A DNA stretch of 64,000 nt from Candidatus Phycosocius bacilliformis. GTDB taxonomy: Bacteria > Pseudomonadota > Alphaproteobacteria > Caulobacterales > Aquidulcibacteraceae. A model generated the notes under the pieces. The model searched no databases. It saw only the letters and a program-made list of their open reading frames with translations, and was not told where the DNA came from. Position numbers and translations under genes: made by a program. Positions 9,831 to 16,834 of the stretch are shown one piece after another; within the stretch, counting starts at the first letter, position 1; each line of letters starts with the position of its first letter. The DNA lies in the NCBI RefSeq assembly GCF_003112735.1, contig NZ_BFBR01000002.1, positions 372,001 to 436,000 on the forward strand, given 5' to 3'.

Positions 9831-10502
9831 ATGGCCTTCTCGCTTGCCCCCTTTGCCTTTGTGCTGTCCCTGGCCTTGCAGCTGCATAGCCATGTCTTGG
9901 CAAAGGACAATTTGTGGGAACGGCCACACTTTGTGCGCAAGGCAGTGGCCGCACGTTTGCGGGCGGGGGTGCGCGCGCTTGAGGCCTTCTTGCGCCGGAT
10001 ATTGATCCTGATGGCGCTTGATCTGGAGCATGAATTGGTCGCCAAGCCGCAGGTTGAAAACCTGCGCCGCAAGAAGGCGCGCAAAGTGCGGGTATCTAGC
10101 CCAGGTTTTCGGGTGTTTCCGGAACTGTCTCTGCCCCATCCGGACATGCTCGCGCAGCGGTTTGAGGCGCTGGACAGGGCCATCACAGGCCAAGTGCGGC
10201 CCTTTTACTTTGCCCCCGCCCCTGTGCCCATCGGCCACTGGTTGCGGCGCTTGGACCTGCTGCAGGCCATCGCCACCGACCCCCAAGCCAAGGCCAAACG
10301 CTTGGCCTTCTCTCTCGCCCGCCGCAGACCCGGCCCCATGCTCGCCCCTGAAGCGCGACCCCGCATCATGGCCCGTCGTGGTCATGAAATCAGCGCCACC
10401 TTCGATGCGATGGGCTTTCAGATCACCCAGAAGAGCCGAAACCGACCCCCGCCCTTACCCCCGCCGCGCCGCTGGCCAGTACCGATGATCACCTTACTGT
10501 AG
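9831..10502 (+). CDS. conserved-looking hypothetical protein, Arg/Leu-rich
   Basis: 223 residues, not recognised. The N-terminus is hydrophobic (MAFSLAPFAFVLSLALQLHS), followed by a basic helical region (RKAVAARLRAGVRALEAFLR), then RRILILMALDLEHEL and a more typical soluble segment with HPDMLAQRFEALDRAITG, RPFYFAPAPVPIGHWLRRLD and MLAPEARPRI. The C-terminus is Pro/Arg-rich. The plus frame is preferred over the opposite 240-aa frame, which runs through a repeat unit and is Gly/Gln-rich without protein-like character. No clear Shine-Dalgarno precedes the ATG, so the start is uncertain. It lies between the two parts of the first repeat field, with repeats on both sides. Confidence 0.55.
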   Translation: MAFSLAPFAFVLSLALQLHSHVLAKDNLWERPHFVRKAVAARLRAGVRALEAFLRRILILMALDLEHELVAKPQVENLRRKKARKVRVSSPGFRVFPELSLPHPDMLAQRFEALDRAITGQVRPFYFAPAPVPIGHWLRRLDLLQAIATDPQAKAKRLAFSLARRRPGPMLAPEARPRIMARRGHEISATFDAMGFQITQKSRNRPPPLPPPRRWPVPMITLL

Positions 10503-10588
10503 ATGTGAACCCGCTTTGACGTTCAAGCGGGGGTGGGGGTGTTGGTTTCAGACTGAGAAGCACTTTGGTGCAAAACATATAATCGGCT

Positions 10589-10679
10589 GTCATCCCGGAC
10601 GGCGAAGCCGATCCGGGATCTTGTGGTGCACATGCGCTTGGAGGTCCCCGCTCTTCGCTATCGCTCCGGCGGGGATGAC
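10589..10679 (-). repeat. ~90-bp double-hairpin repeat, unit 3 (reverse orientation)
   Basis: Reverse-oriented copy: GTCATCCCGGACGGCGAAGC at the left end and CTCCGGCGGGGATGAC at the right end. It forms the left border of composite element copy A. The 86 bp before it (10503-10588) hold a short hairpin (CCGCTTTGACGTTCAAGCGG at about 10510) and no gene. Confidence 0.9.
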
Positions 10680-10691
10680 ATCGTTTAGAGA

Positions 10692-10928
10692 AGATTTTTG
10701 TCTGGAAGCGCTTTGGTGATCCCCATGGTCCACCAAACCGCAACCTCAATTGTTCTTGCGACAACTGGGTGGTCAAGTGTCGGTTTTCTGTGAAAACCGA
10801 TCGCACCGCTACGCAGCAAAGCTGCGCACTTGACGACCCAGTTGTCGCGCTCAAACTCGACCATCCGCTTTGGTGAAACACAGGTTTCACCAAACGGTTC
10901 CAAGTAGAAAAGCCAAACCCACCGCGCT
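10692..10928 (+). repeat. complex palindromic element, copy A
   Basis: About 237 bp with nested dyads. From left: hairpin TTTGGTG...CACCAAA (10712-10738); then a 22-bp stem, left arm 10758-10779 and right arm 10827-10848, complementary except at one position. It encloses a 47-bp core (10780-10826), itself made of two hairpins, TCGGTTTTC/GAAAACCGA and CGCAGC-AAA-GCTGCG. Next is hairpin TTTGGTGAAAC-ACAG-GTTTCACCAAA (10869-10895), then AAGTAGAAAAGCCAAACCCA. No plausible protein is encoded. A second copy lies at 16520-16758 in the opposite orientation but with the core kept in the same orientation. Together with repeat units on both sides it fills the gene-free stretch 10503-11068. Confidence 0.88.
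10780..10826 (+). other. 47-bp core segment, orientation opposite to copy B relative to flanks
   Basis: The core lies between GTCAAGTG (10772-10779) and CACTTGAC (10827-10834). Relative to the flanking sequence of the element it is the reverse complement of the corresponding segment in copy B (16622-16668). Read on the plus strand the two cores differ at only two positions (10790 G versus T, 10810 T versus G), while their flanks are reverse complements of each other. Confidence 0.8.
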
Positions 10929-10989
10929 GTCATCCCGGACGGCGAAGCCGATCCGGGATCTCACACCGAAAAAGCGCAGAGAGGTCCCC
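10929..10989 (-). repeat. truncated double-hairpin repeat bordering copy A
   Basis: Starts as a reverse unit (GTCATCCCGGACGGCGAAGC, then GATCCGGGATC) but degenerates after GAGGTCCCCA, where the expected CGCTC...GAGCG hairpin is replaced by the CACTTTTCGGCACGATGC sequence of another repeat. Confidence 0.8.
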
Positions 10990-11070
10990 ACTTTTCGGCA
11001 CGATGCTTTGTTCTCTTATTCTCGCATCGTTTGCGCCGAAAACCGGTTCCCACTTTTCGGCACGATGCTT
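10987..11070. repeat. direct repeat plus 45-bp palindrome resembling Rhizobiales-type REP sequences
   Basis: CCCACTTTTCGGCACGATGC occurs at 10987-11006 and again at 11049-11068. The second copy forms the right half of a palindrome from 11024 to 11068 (GCATCGT ... AAAACCGGTTCCCAC ... ACGATGC). From memory, palindromes built on AACCGG(T)xCCCACTTTT flanked by GCATxxT/AxxATGC are abundant in Rhizobiales genomes. The palindrome ends on the base before the stop codon of the GNAT gene, so it may act as its transcription end or an mRNA-stabilising stem. Confidence 0.7.
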
Positions 11071-11614
11071 AGGCCCATTTCGTTTGGAGGGATTTGTCAT
11101 ATTCAAGCAGGATCAGATTGTGACCACGCGTCATGCTGGGATCATGGTGAATATCGGCCATCGAGACGGCGCTGCCCGTGGCCCGATAACCCCGACGCTG
11201 ATAAAAGGCGACCAACTCAGCGCGCCCCTCAATCACGGTCATGGTCATGCGATGGGCCCCGAACACCGCGACAGCGGCAGCCTCAGCTGCCTGCATCAAT
11301 TGCTTACCCAAGCCACTGCCTTGCAAGCTTGGCTCGACAGCGAACTTACCAAAACTGCACGACCTGGCTGGATCATCCAGCCATTCAATGTCTGCGCAGC
11401 CAATAATCTGTCCCGCCGCGTCTCGAGCGACCAGAAAATGGTGGTTAGGATTGGCCAGAACTTTGCCAATATCCTCCGGTGTTGTGCGGTCGCCATCGAT
11501 CAGGTCCGCCTCCGACGTCCAGCCCTTTTTGCTTTCTTCGCCGCGATAAGCGCGCTGCATCAAGCCAACAATCGCGGCAATGTCGTCAAATCGCGCAGGA
11601 GCAATCTGTGTCAT
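11069..11614 (-). CDS. GNAT family N-acetyltransferase
   Basis: 181 residues with the GNAT fold signature: N-terminal helix (IAAIVGLMQRAYRGEE), central strand and acetyl-CoA-binding motif A with FAVEPSLQGSGLGKQLMQAA (pyrophosphate loop QGSGLGK), then motif B (RMTMTVIEGRAELVAFYQRR, GYRATG). The substrate cannot be told from sequence. The stop codon abuts the 45-bp palindrome at 11024-11068. It runs in the same direction as the merR-ihfA-fabH-plsX genes, 26 bp after merR, so it may be the last member of that unit. Confidence 0.85.
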   Translation of the reverse strand: MTQIAPARFDDIAAIVGLMQRAYRGEESKKGWTSEADLIDGDRTTPEDIGKVLANPNHHFLVARDAAGQIIGCADIEWLDDPARSCSFGKFAVEPSLQGSGLGKQLMQAAEAAAVAVFGAHRMTMTVIEGRAELVAFYQRRGYRATGSAVSMADIHHDPSMTRGHNLILLEYDKSLQTKWA

Positions 11615-11640
11615 TGGGTGTCTTCTTCACAATGGGCTAA

Positions 11641-12186
11641 TCAGCGTCGGCTGCCGGCTTGGGCAGCAGCCAAGAGCGCGTCAGCGCGCTCAAGCCGCGT
11701 TAAGGCTGCTTGTAAGCGTGCCCGATCCAAGACTGGATTGACCGGCGTGCTGGCTTCTGGCCGACTGCCCTCGGCGATGGACTCATCGTCTTCGGCCTTA
11801 TCCGATAATGGGAAGACCGGACCGCGCGCCGCAGCCCCCAATGCCAGTCGGTCCCGATCCGCACCAATGCCGACCAAGATGGGCGCGGGACTTGATGCAC
11901 CAACCCCGCCACCACGAGCGCGCACATGAGCCACACCTTGTTCTTTGAGGACTTTCTGCACGCCTTTCAGCTGATAGCCATCTTCCTGCAGCAAGGCCCG
12001 GATACCGCGCAGCAAGGCCATATCTTCGGGCCGATAATGCCGACGCCCGCCAGCCCGCTTCAGCGGCCGCAATTGGGGAAATTTGCCTTCCCAGAATCGA
12101 AGCACATGGGCAGGCACGTCGAGGAGTTCGGCCGCTTCGGTAATCGTCCGAAAAGCCTGCTCACCTTTTTCAATGCCAGCCGCCAA
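11641..12186 (-). CDS. MerR family transcriptional regulator
   Basis: 181 residues. The N-terminal winged-helix domain (about 10-80) reads [60 protein letters not shown], the typical MerR HTH with the RFWExKFPQL motif found in the regulator next to ihfA in many alphaproteobacteria. The C-terminal half is Gly/Ala/Arg-rich and ends in a predicted helix ([20 protein letters not shown]), with no metal-binding cysteines, so an inducer cannot be assigned. Start: TTG at 12184-12186 directly after a GAGGAA box, five bases after the ihfA stop codon, suggesting translational coupling. Confidence 0.88.
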   Translation of the reverse strand: MAAGIEKGEQAFRTITEAAELLDVPAHVLRFWEGKFPQLRPLKRAGGRRHYRPEDMALLRGIRALLQEDGYQLKGVQKVLKEQGVAHVRARGGGVGASSPAPILVGIGADRDRLALGAAARGPVFPLSDKAEDDESIAEGSRPEASTPVNPVLDRARLQAALTRLERADALLAAAQAGSRR

Positions 12187-12191
12187 ATTCC

Positions 12192-12482
12192 TCAGCCTTT
12201 TTCAACCCGCTCCCGCATGATTTGGGAAGCCTTGAAACTTACAACCCGACGCGCCGAAATCGTCGCCTCAACACCCGTCTTCGGGTTTCGCCCGATTCGG
12301 GGCCGTTTGGATCGTACACTGAAATTGCCAAATCGGGCGAGTTTGACCAACTGCCCCTTTTCCAAGGTCTTGGCCAAATGCTCCAACATGGACTCAAGCA
12401 AATCGGAACAATCATTGCGTGACAAACCGACTTCGCGCCCCAGCGCATCAATCAAGTCCGCGCGCGTTAATGTCTTACCCAC
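12192..12482 (-). CDS. ihfA: integration host factor alpha subunit
   Basis: 96-residue HU/IHF-fold DNA-bending protein. [20 protein letters not shown] opens the dimerisation helices; [20 protein letters not shown] and [20 protein letters not shown] form the beta arms with the proline that intercalates into DNA (RNPKTG). [16 protein letters not shown] closes it. The position after fabH and before merR is the conserved alphaproteobacterial ihfA locus. It probably pairs with an ihfB product encoded elsewhere. Confidence 0.95.
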   Translation of the reverse strand: MGKTLTRADLIDALGREVGLSRNDCSDLLESMLEHLAKTLEKGQLVKLARFGNFSVRSKRPRIGRNPKTGVEATISARRVVSFKASQIMRERVEKG

Positions 12483-12594
12483 GTCTTAGCCCCCTTATGA
12501 CTGCAAGCTGCGCGGTTGTTATGCGATCTTTCCCGCGTGTCTTTGCTTCGGATACCGGACTATTAAGCCCCGATTTTACAATACGTCCAGCCCC

Positions 12595-13602
12595 TTATAA
12601 CCGTATCAGCGAGGCACCCCATGTAAAGCCGCCGCCCATGGCTTCCAGAAGCACCAGATCGCCGTCGCAAATGCGCCCATCCTGGCGGGCAACTTCAAAT
12701 GCCAAGGGCACCGAAGCTGCCGATGTATTGCCATGCTGATGCACTGTCGTGACCACCTTATGGTCGTCCAGTCCCATACGCCGCGCAACGCCGTCAAGAA
12801 TTCGACGATTGGCTTGATGGGGCACAAACCAATCAATATCTGAAACCTTCACACCAGCCTTTTCACAACATGCTGAAATTGCTTCAGAAATATTTCCAAC
12901 CGCATGACGGAAAACCGCCTGACCCTGCATCTTCAGCTTGCCGATGCGGCCCCCCTGGGATGGGCCGCCATCGACATAGAGCAAATCGGCCTGCCGACCA
13001 TCTGCACGCAAGGCATGGGCCAAAACCCCGCGCGATCCCGCTTGCGCGCTGGCGACCGCTCCCAATACCATCGCGCCAGCCCCGTCTCCGAACAAAACGG
13101 CCGTGGTGCGGTCAGACCAGTCAAGAATACGTGAAAAGGTCTCAGCCCCAATCACCAAAGCGGTTTTGGCCTGGCCACTGGCCAGCATGGCGTCTGCCAC
13201 GCTCATGGCATAAACGAATCCCGAGCAGACTGCTTGAACGTCAAAGGCTATTGCCACCGGGATACCAAGGTCGGCTTGGATGAGTGCGGCTGTGGCGGGA
13301 AATGTCCGATCAGGTGTGGCGGTCGCGCAGATGATCAGATCAATGGCATCTGGACTGACACTTGCATTGGCCAAGGCGCGTCGGGCTGCTTCTGCACCCA
13401 AACTGGCGGTGGTCTCCAGCGGGCCGGCAATGGCGCGCTGTGCAATGCCAGTGCGCTCTTGGATCCAAGCGTCGCTGGTATCCATCATTGTTTCAAGCTC
13501 GACATTGGTGACAATGCGGGACGGCGTCATCGCACCGCTGCCCAAAAAGACAGAGCGCCATGGCATGGGGGGCATGATCAGCTGGTCGGTCGACTGGGTC
13601 AC
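12595..13602 (-). CDS. fabH: 3-oxoacyl-ACP synthase III
   Basis: Starts fatty acid synthesis by condensing acetyl-CoA with malonyl-ACP. 335 residues. Catalytic triad in place: Cys126 in VQAVCSGF, His262 in PHQANRRI, Asn292 in HGNTSAAS. The Gly-rich loop and C-terminus (EAMGGGFTWGASLI) match FabH. The start is GTG at 13600-13602, overlapping the plsX stop as GTGA, so translation is probably coupled to plsX. About ten N-terminal residues (MTQSTDQLIM) precede the usual FabH start, and the true start might be a little further in. A 112-bp gap leads to ihfA. Confidence 0.96.
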   Translation of the reverse strand: MTQSTDQLIMPPMPWRSVFLGSGAMTPSRIVTNVELETMMDTSDAWIQERTGIAQRAIAGPLETTASLGAEAARRALANASVSPDAIDLIICATATPDRTFPATAALIQADLGIPVAIAFDVQAVCSGFVYAMSVADAMLASGQAKTALVIGAETFSRILDWSDRTTAVLFGDGAGAMVLGAVASAQAGSRGVLAHALRADGRQADLLYVDGGPSQGGRIGKLKMQGQAVFRHAVGNISEAISACCEKAGVKVSDIDWFVPHQANRRILDGVARRMGLDDHKVVTTVHQHGNTSAASVPLAFEVARQDGRICDGDLVLLEAMGGGFTWGASLIRL

Positions 13603-14714
13603 TGGGCTGCCTGCCCCATGCTGGCCACGTCCGACTCTGGCGTGGCCTCCCCCGCACCTCCTGTCGCCGCTGCTGTTGCTTGGGCTTGGGTACGCACGTC
13701 GCGCAAGCGCAACAGATTATCAGCGACTTCTTGCATATAGGAACTCGACGCAAGGCGCGCCCCGACCGCAATCGCATTGGCAAAGCCGCGCGCATCGGTG
13801 CCACCATGCGACTTGATGACAAGACCATTGAGCCCCAAAAACACCCCGCCATTTGAATTGCTGGGATCCATGCGGGCCTTTAATTGCCTAAGACCAGAAG
13901 AGGCCAGAAAAGCGCCGGCCATGGCCAGGGGACTAGAGGTCAACGCCTCTTTCAAGAAAGCCGCCACAAGGCGGGCTGCCCCTTCGGCGGTTTTCAGCGC
14001 GATATTGCCGGTAAAGCCATCAGTGACCACCACATCTGTTGTGCCCATCGAAATGTCGTTGCCTTCGACAAAGCCATGGACATCCATGCCCAGCGTTGCA
14101 CCATACAGACGCAAAAGCCGCATGGCTTCGCGAATATCATCATGGCCTTTGACCTCTTCTGAACCCACGTTCAAAAGGCCGATGCGGGGTCGTTCCAAAC
14201 CAAACAGGGCTTTGGCAAAGGCCTCTCCCATAATGGCGAAGTCAACCAATTGATCGGGATCTGAATCGACATTGGCTCCGATGTCCAGCACCACACAATG
14301 GCCTTTGGGTGTTGGCCAAGAGGCGGTGATTGCCGGCCGGTGCAGACCTTCCATTGTGCGCAATTGTAAATGCGCGACAGCCATCAAGGCTCCCGTATTG
14401 CCGGCGGAGACGCAGGCCGCTGCTTCCCCGTCCTTTACCGAAGCAATCGCATTCCACATGCTCGTGCCCCGCTTGCGCATGGCTTGACTGGGCTTGGCAT
14501 CCATGGGGACGATATCGGTCGTATGGCGGATTTCGCTGGCATTTGTCGCATCAGGAAGCCCCGCCAGAAGGTGGTCTAGAACTGCCTGATCGCCGTGCAG
14601 AATGAACCGCGCGTCTGGATTCTCATGCGCAAAAAGATCCACCCCTTTCAGGATGGCATCTGGTGCATGATCCCCACCCATGGCATCTATCGACAGCTTC
14701 AAGCCTTTAGTCAT
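13599..14714 (-). CDS. plsX: phosphate acyltransferase PlsX
   Basis: Makes acyl-phosphate from acyl-ACP for phospholipid synthesis, at the cytoplasmic membrane face. 371 residues from the ATG at 14712-14714, which has GGGGAGAG just upstream. Signature segments: LSIDAMGGDHAPDAILKGVD at the N-terminus, VSAGNTGALMAVA, GANVDSDPDQLVDFAIMG, LLNVGSEEVKG, VVVTDGFTGNIALKTAEGAA, and GLVIKSHGGTDARGFANAI at the C-terminus. It overlaps fabH by 4 bp. An extra C-terminal tail (TQAQATAAATGGAGEATPES onward) is not part of the family core. Confidence 0.96.
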   Translation of the reverse strand: MTKGLKLSIDAMGGDHAPDAILKGVDLFAHENPDARFILHGDQAVLDHLLAGLPDATNASEIRHTTDIVPMDAKPSQAMRKRGTSMWNAIASVKDGEAAACVSAGNTGALMAVAHLQLRTMEGLHRPAITASWPTPKGHCVVLDIGANVDSDPDQLVDFAIMGEAFAKALFGLERPRIGLLNVGSEEVKGHDDIREAMRLLRLYGATLGMDVHGFVEGNDISMGTTDVVVTDGFTGNIALKTAEGAARLVAAFLKEALTSSPLAMAGAFLASSGLRQLKARMDPSNSNGGVFLGLNGLVIKSHGGTDARGFANAIAVGARLASSSYMQEVADNLLRLRDVRTQAQATAAATGGAGEATPESDVASMGQAAQ

Positions 14715-14928
14715 AAACTCTCCCCTGACCTCTCGCTCGCCCCACATGCATCACACCCAGATTGGCCGCAACCGACGCGTGAGTCACACGATTCTGGTCT
14801 TGGGATCTGGCCGAATATGCTGGCCATTGATTCCAGTCTGGCCCAGAACGCTGCCTGCATGTTTAAGCTGACTTAAGGGAAAGTTGCACAAAACATCCTG
14901 CGCTGTAAGACCCTGAGCCTTGGCAGTC

Positions 14929-15471
14929 TCAGCGTGGCAGCGGCATGGACCCGCTCAGGATAGTTTCGTCGTCAAGCGCACGCAGGTCAAGCGCCCAATC
15001 ACGGACGCGTGAAGCCAAGGTTGCAGCCAATGCCTCCCCAGCGGGGGCTTTTTCAAGCACATGAACCCAGATTGCCTCGCTCAGCACCGCCATGCCATCG
15101 GGCCCGGCAAGGTTTAAGGCCTCATGATAGACAGCCATCCTGCCATAGAAGCTTTCAGCCAATTTTCTGATTCGCTTGCCCACTGACAAATCCCCGACCC
15201 CCAGCTCCCTCAATGCATGGTCGAGCGCCGAAAACAGGATGTTGAAGACCTCTTGAGCTGTTTCATCAGCCTGATCACCGCGCTTGGACAAGCGGGCAAA
15301 CAAAACCGCGGTGTGCAAAGTCAGCATCTCAAACCGGCCGTCGGGGCTATCGGCCACTTTACCAGGGCCATAAAAGGCTGGATCGCGGGCAGCAATCGTG
15401 ACCTGATCATAAAGCGCGCGCGCCGCTTGTTTGATCGGCTTTTTGCGAAAGAGGCGGGAGAGAGAAAACAT
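14929..15471 (-). CDS. ubiquinol-cytochrome c chaperone family protein
   Basis: 180 residues. The sequence MFSLSRLFRKKPIKQAARAL, followed by LYDQVTIAARDPAFYG, DSPDGRFEMLTLHTAVLFAR and DHALRELGVGDLSVGKRIRK, then SFYGRMAVYHEAL, fits the bacterial members of the Cbp3/UQCC1 family, which in mitochondria assist cytochrome b synthesis and bc1 assembly. In this class the gene usually lies beside bamE and upstream of plsX, as here. The 214 bp to plsX are non-coding. A gene of the DUF177/YceD type, which I recall at this spot in related genomes, is absent. Confidence 0.82.
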   Translation of the reverse strand: MFSLSRLFRKKPIKQAARALYDQVTIAARDPAFYGPGKVADSPDGRFEMLTLHTAVLFARLSKRGDQADETAQEVFNILFSALDHALRELGVGDLSVGKRIRKLAESFYGRMAVYHEALNLAGPDGMAVLSEAIWVHVLEKAPAGEALAATLASRVRDWALDLRALDDETILSGSMPLPR

Positions 15472-15812
15472 CTTAGTCCTGTCTATCGGATAATGAGCGG
15501 GCGGTTAGATATCGAACGGTCATCGTCCCCTCTCGGCGGGGACCAATCAGACACCAAGGAGCGCAGGCCAGAGACCTCAGCCACGCCGCCCCTTTTCTGT
15601 CACCAACCTCCCGCGTGAACCTTGGGCTTGAACCTGACATGGTGCCGGGTTAGGTCAAGGCAAGGGCTGCGCGCCATGCCATATTTTTGGTATCAGGTGC
15701 AGCAGCTTCTGCAGCCCAAAGCGTGATAGGGCAACATTTTGCGGCGATCCTGCCTTATTTTGTTGCCAGTTTCCCGTTATGGACCTGTCCCCTAGCTTGA
15801 GTGAAGGCCAAG
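15472..15812. promoter_or_regulatory. divergent intergenic region between bc1 chaperone gene and bamE
   Basis: 341 bp without a credible gene. It must hold two divergent promoters. A GC-rich dyad (GTCCCCTCTCGGCGGGGAC, about 15525-15543) is visible near the chaperone side. No recognisable operator, and no copy of the repeat families seen at 9.4 and 16.4 kb. Confidence 0.4.
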
Positions 15813-16313
15813 ATGACCCAAAAGCGCCCCTTTTCCCCGATCGCAATTGTTCTGATGGCCAGCGTGTGCCTGTTGGGAGCCTGTACAGGGGTGGTGGATC
15901 GTCGCGGGTTCTTGGCTGATGAAAGCCAGCAAGCCCCATTTCAAGACGGGGTTGATACCAAGGAAACCGTGTTAAGTCGGATGGGCAATCCATCTCAAAC
16001 TGGCACATTTGATGAGCAGACATGGTATTATATCTCCGCCATTCAAAAACAGACCGCCTTTTACAAGCCTCGCACAACTGAGCGTACCATCATGGCAATC
16101 TCTTTTGATGACAGCGACAAAGTGGCTTCACAGCGTAAATACACCCTCGCCGATGGTCGCGTGATTGCCTATGACAATCGTCGCACCCCGACCCGGGGCC
16201 GCGAGGTCACATTCCTAGAACAGATCTTCGGCTCGATCGGTCGCGCCCCGGTACAATTGCCTGGCTCTGACCCCAACTTGCCCACCTCCGCGGGCGGTCC
16301 ACGACGGAATTAG
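15813..16313 (+). CDS. bamE: BamE (SmpA/OmlA) outer-membrane assembly lipoprotein
   Basis: 166-residue lipoprotein of the BAM complex. The signal peptide MTQKRPFSPIAIVLMASVCL ends in the lipobox LGAC. Then come RRGFLADESQQAPFQDGVDT, KETVLSRMGNPSQTGTFDEQ, TWYYISAIQKQTAFYKPRTT and ERTIMAISFDDSDKVAS, the BamE beta-alpha layout including the characteristic VxxxMGxPS and TWYY. Start: ATG at 15813 with GAAGG five bases upstream; a GTG four codons earlier is also possible. It diverges from the bc1 chaperone gene. Confidence 0.92.
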   Translation: MTQKRPFSPIAIVLMASVCLLGACTGVVDRRGFLADESQQAPFQDGVDTKETVLSRMGNPSQTGTFDEQTWYYISAIQKQTAFYKPRTTERTIMAISFDDSDKVASQRKYTLADGRVIAYDNRRTPTRGREVTFLEQIFGSIGRAPVQLPGSDPNLPTSAGGPRRN

Positions 16314-16429
16314 GCACTGTCCTTATCCACCTGTGTGGCTAAAGCCATATAATGCCAAAAGATCAGCGATACAGAGCGCCTGATTTGGGGACCAGATCGG
16401 ACAACATTACATTTTTGACAAAGGCTTTT

Positions 16430-16519
16430 GTCATCCCTGCCGGAGCGAAGCGAAGAGCGGGGATCTCATTGCGCACGTGCGATAAAAGGTCCCGGATCGG
16501 CTGCGCCGTCCGGGATGAC
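16430..16519 (+). repeat. ~90-bp double-hairpin repeat, unit 4
   Basis: GTCATCCCTGCCGGAGCGAA at the left end and GCGCCGTCCGGGATGAC at the right, in the same orientation as the 9549 and 9672 units. It borders element copy B. The gene-free stretch 16314-16834 consists of about 115 bp of unremarkable sequence, this unit, copy B and a half unit. Confidence 0.9.
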
Positions 16520-16758
16520 AGCGTGGTGGGTTTGGCTTTTCTACTTAGAACCGTTTGGTGAAACCTGTGTTTCACCAAAACGGCTTAGCGAGTTTGAGCG
16601 CGACATCTGGGTCGTCAAGTGTCGGTTTTCTTTGAAAACCGATCGCACCGCGACGCAGCAAAGCTGCGCACTTGACTACCCAGGTGTCGCAAGAACAATT
16701 GAGGTTGCGGTTTGGTGACCAGATTGGGCACCAAAGCACTTCCAGACAAAATGTTTTT
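16520..16758 (-). repeat. complex palindromic element, copy B (inverted relative to copy A)
   Basis: Reverse-complement counterpart of 10692-10928: TGGGTTTGGCTTTTCTACTT, hairpin CCGTTTGGTGAAAC-CTGT-GTTTCACCAAAACGG (16551-16583), stem arms 16600-16621 and 16669-16690, then AAGAACAATTGAGGTTGCGG, TTTGGTG...CACCAAA and CACTTCCAGACAAAAT. Flanks match copy A closely in reverse complement; the enclosed core does not follow this inversion. Confidence 0.88.
16622..16668 (+). other. 47-bp core segment of copy B
   Basis: Bounded by GTCAAGTG (16614-16621) and CACTTGAC (16669-16676). Its plus-strand sequence matches the copy A core at 45 of 47 positions even though the surrounding element is reversed, so relative to the flanks the core is flipped. 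Confidence 0.8.
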
Positions 16759-16770
16759 CTAACGACAGCT

Positions 16771-16799
16771 CATCCCCGCCAAAGCGAAGAGCGGGGACC
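16771..16799 (+). repeat. half unit of the double-hairpin repeat
   Basis: CATCCCCGCCAAAGCGAAGA followed by GCGGGGACC: only the first hairpin (CCCCGC/GCGGGG) remains. It lies 35 bp after the pleD stop codon on the pleD (minus) transcript and could serve as its transcription end. Confidence 0.75.
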
Positions 16800-16834
16800 T
16801 CAGTTCATATGTTGGGCTTGGCCAGAAGGGTTTC

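Noticed and set aside
9663-10385. 240-aa minus-strand ORF opposite the hypothetical gene
   Set aside because: It extends through a palindromic repeat unit and is Gly/Gln/Arg-biased without protein-like segments; the plus-strand frame looks better.
10489-10933. Several short ORFs within the repeat field
   Set aside because: They read through hairpin repeats; the same frames arise in the inverted copy at 16.4-16.7 kb as a result of the repeats, not of protein conservation.
11024-16799. Composite transposon bounded by the two inverted elements
   Set aside because: No transposase or integrase lies inside, and the enclosed genes are conserved core genes in normal order.
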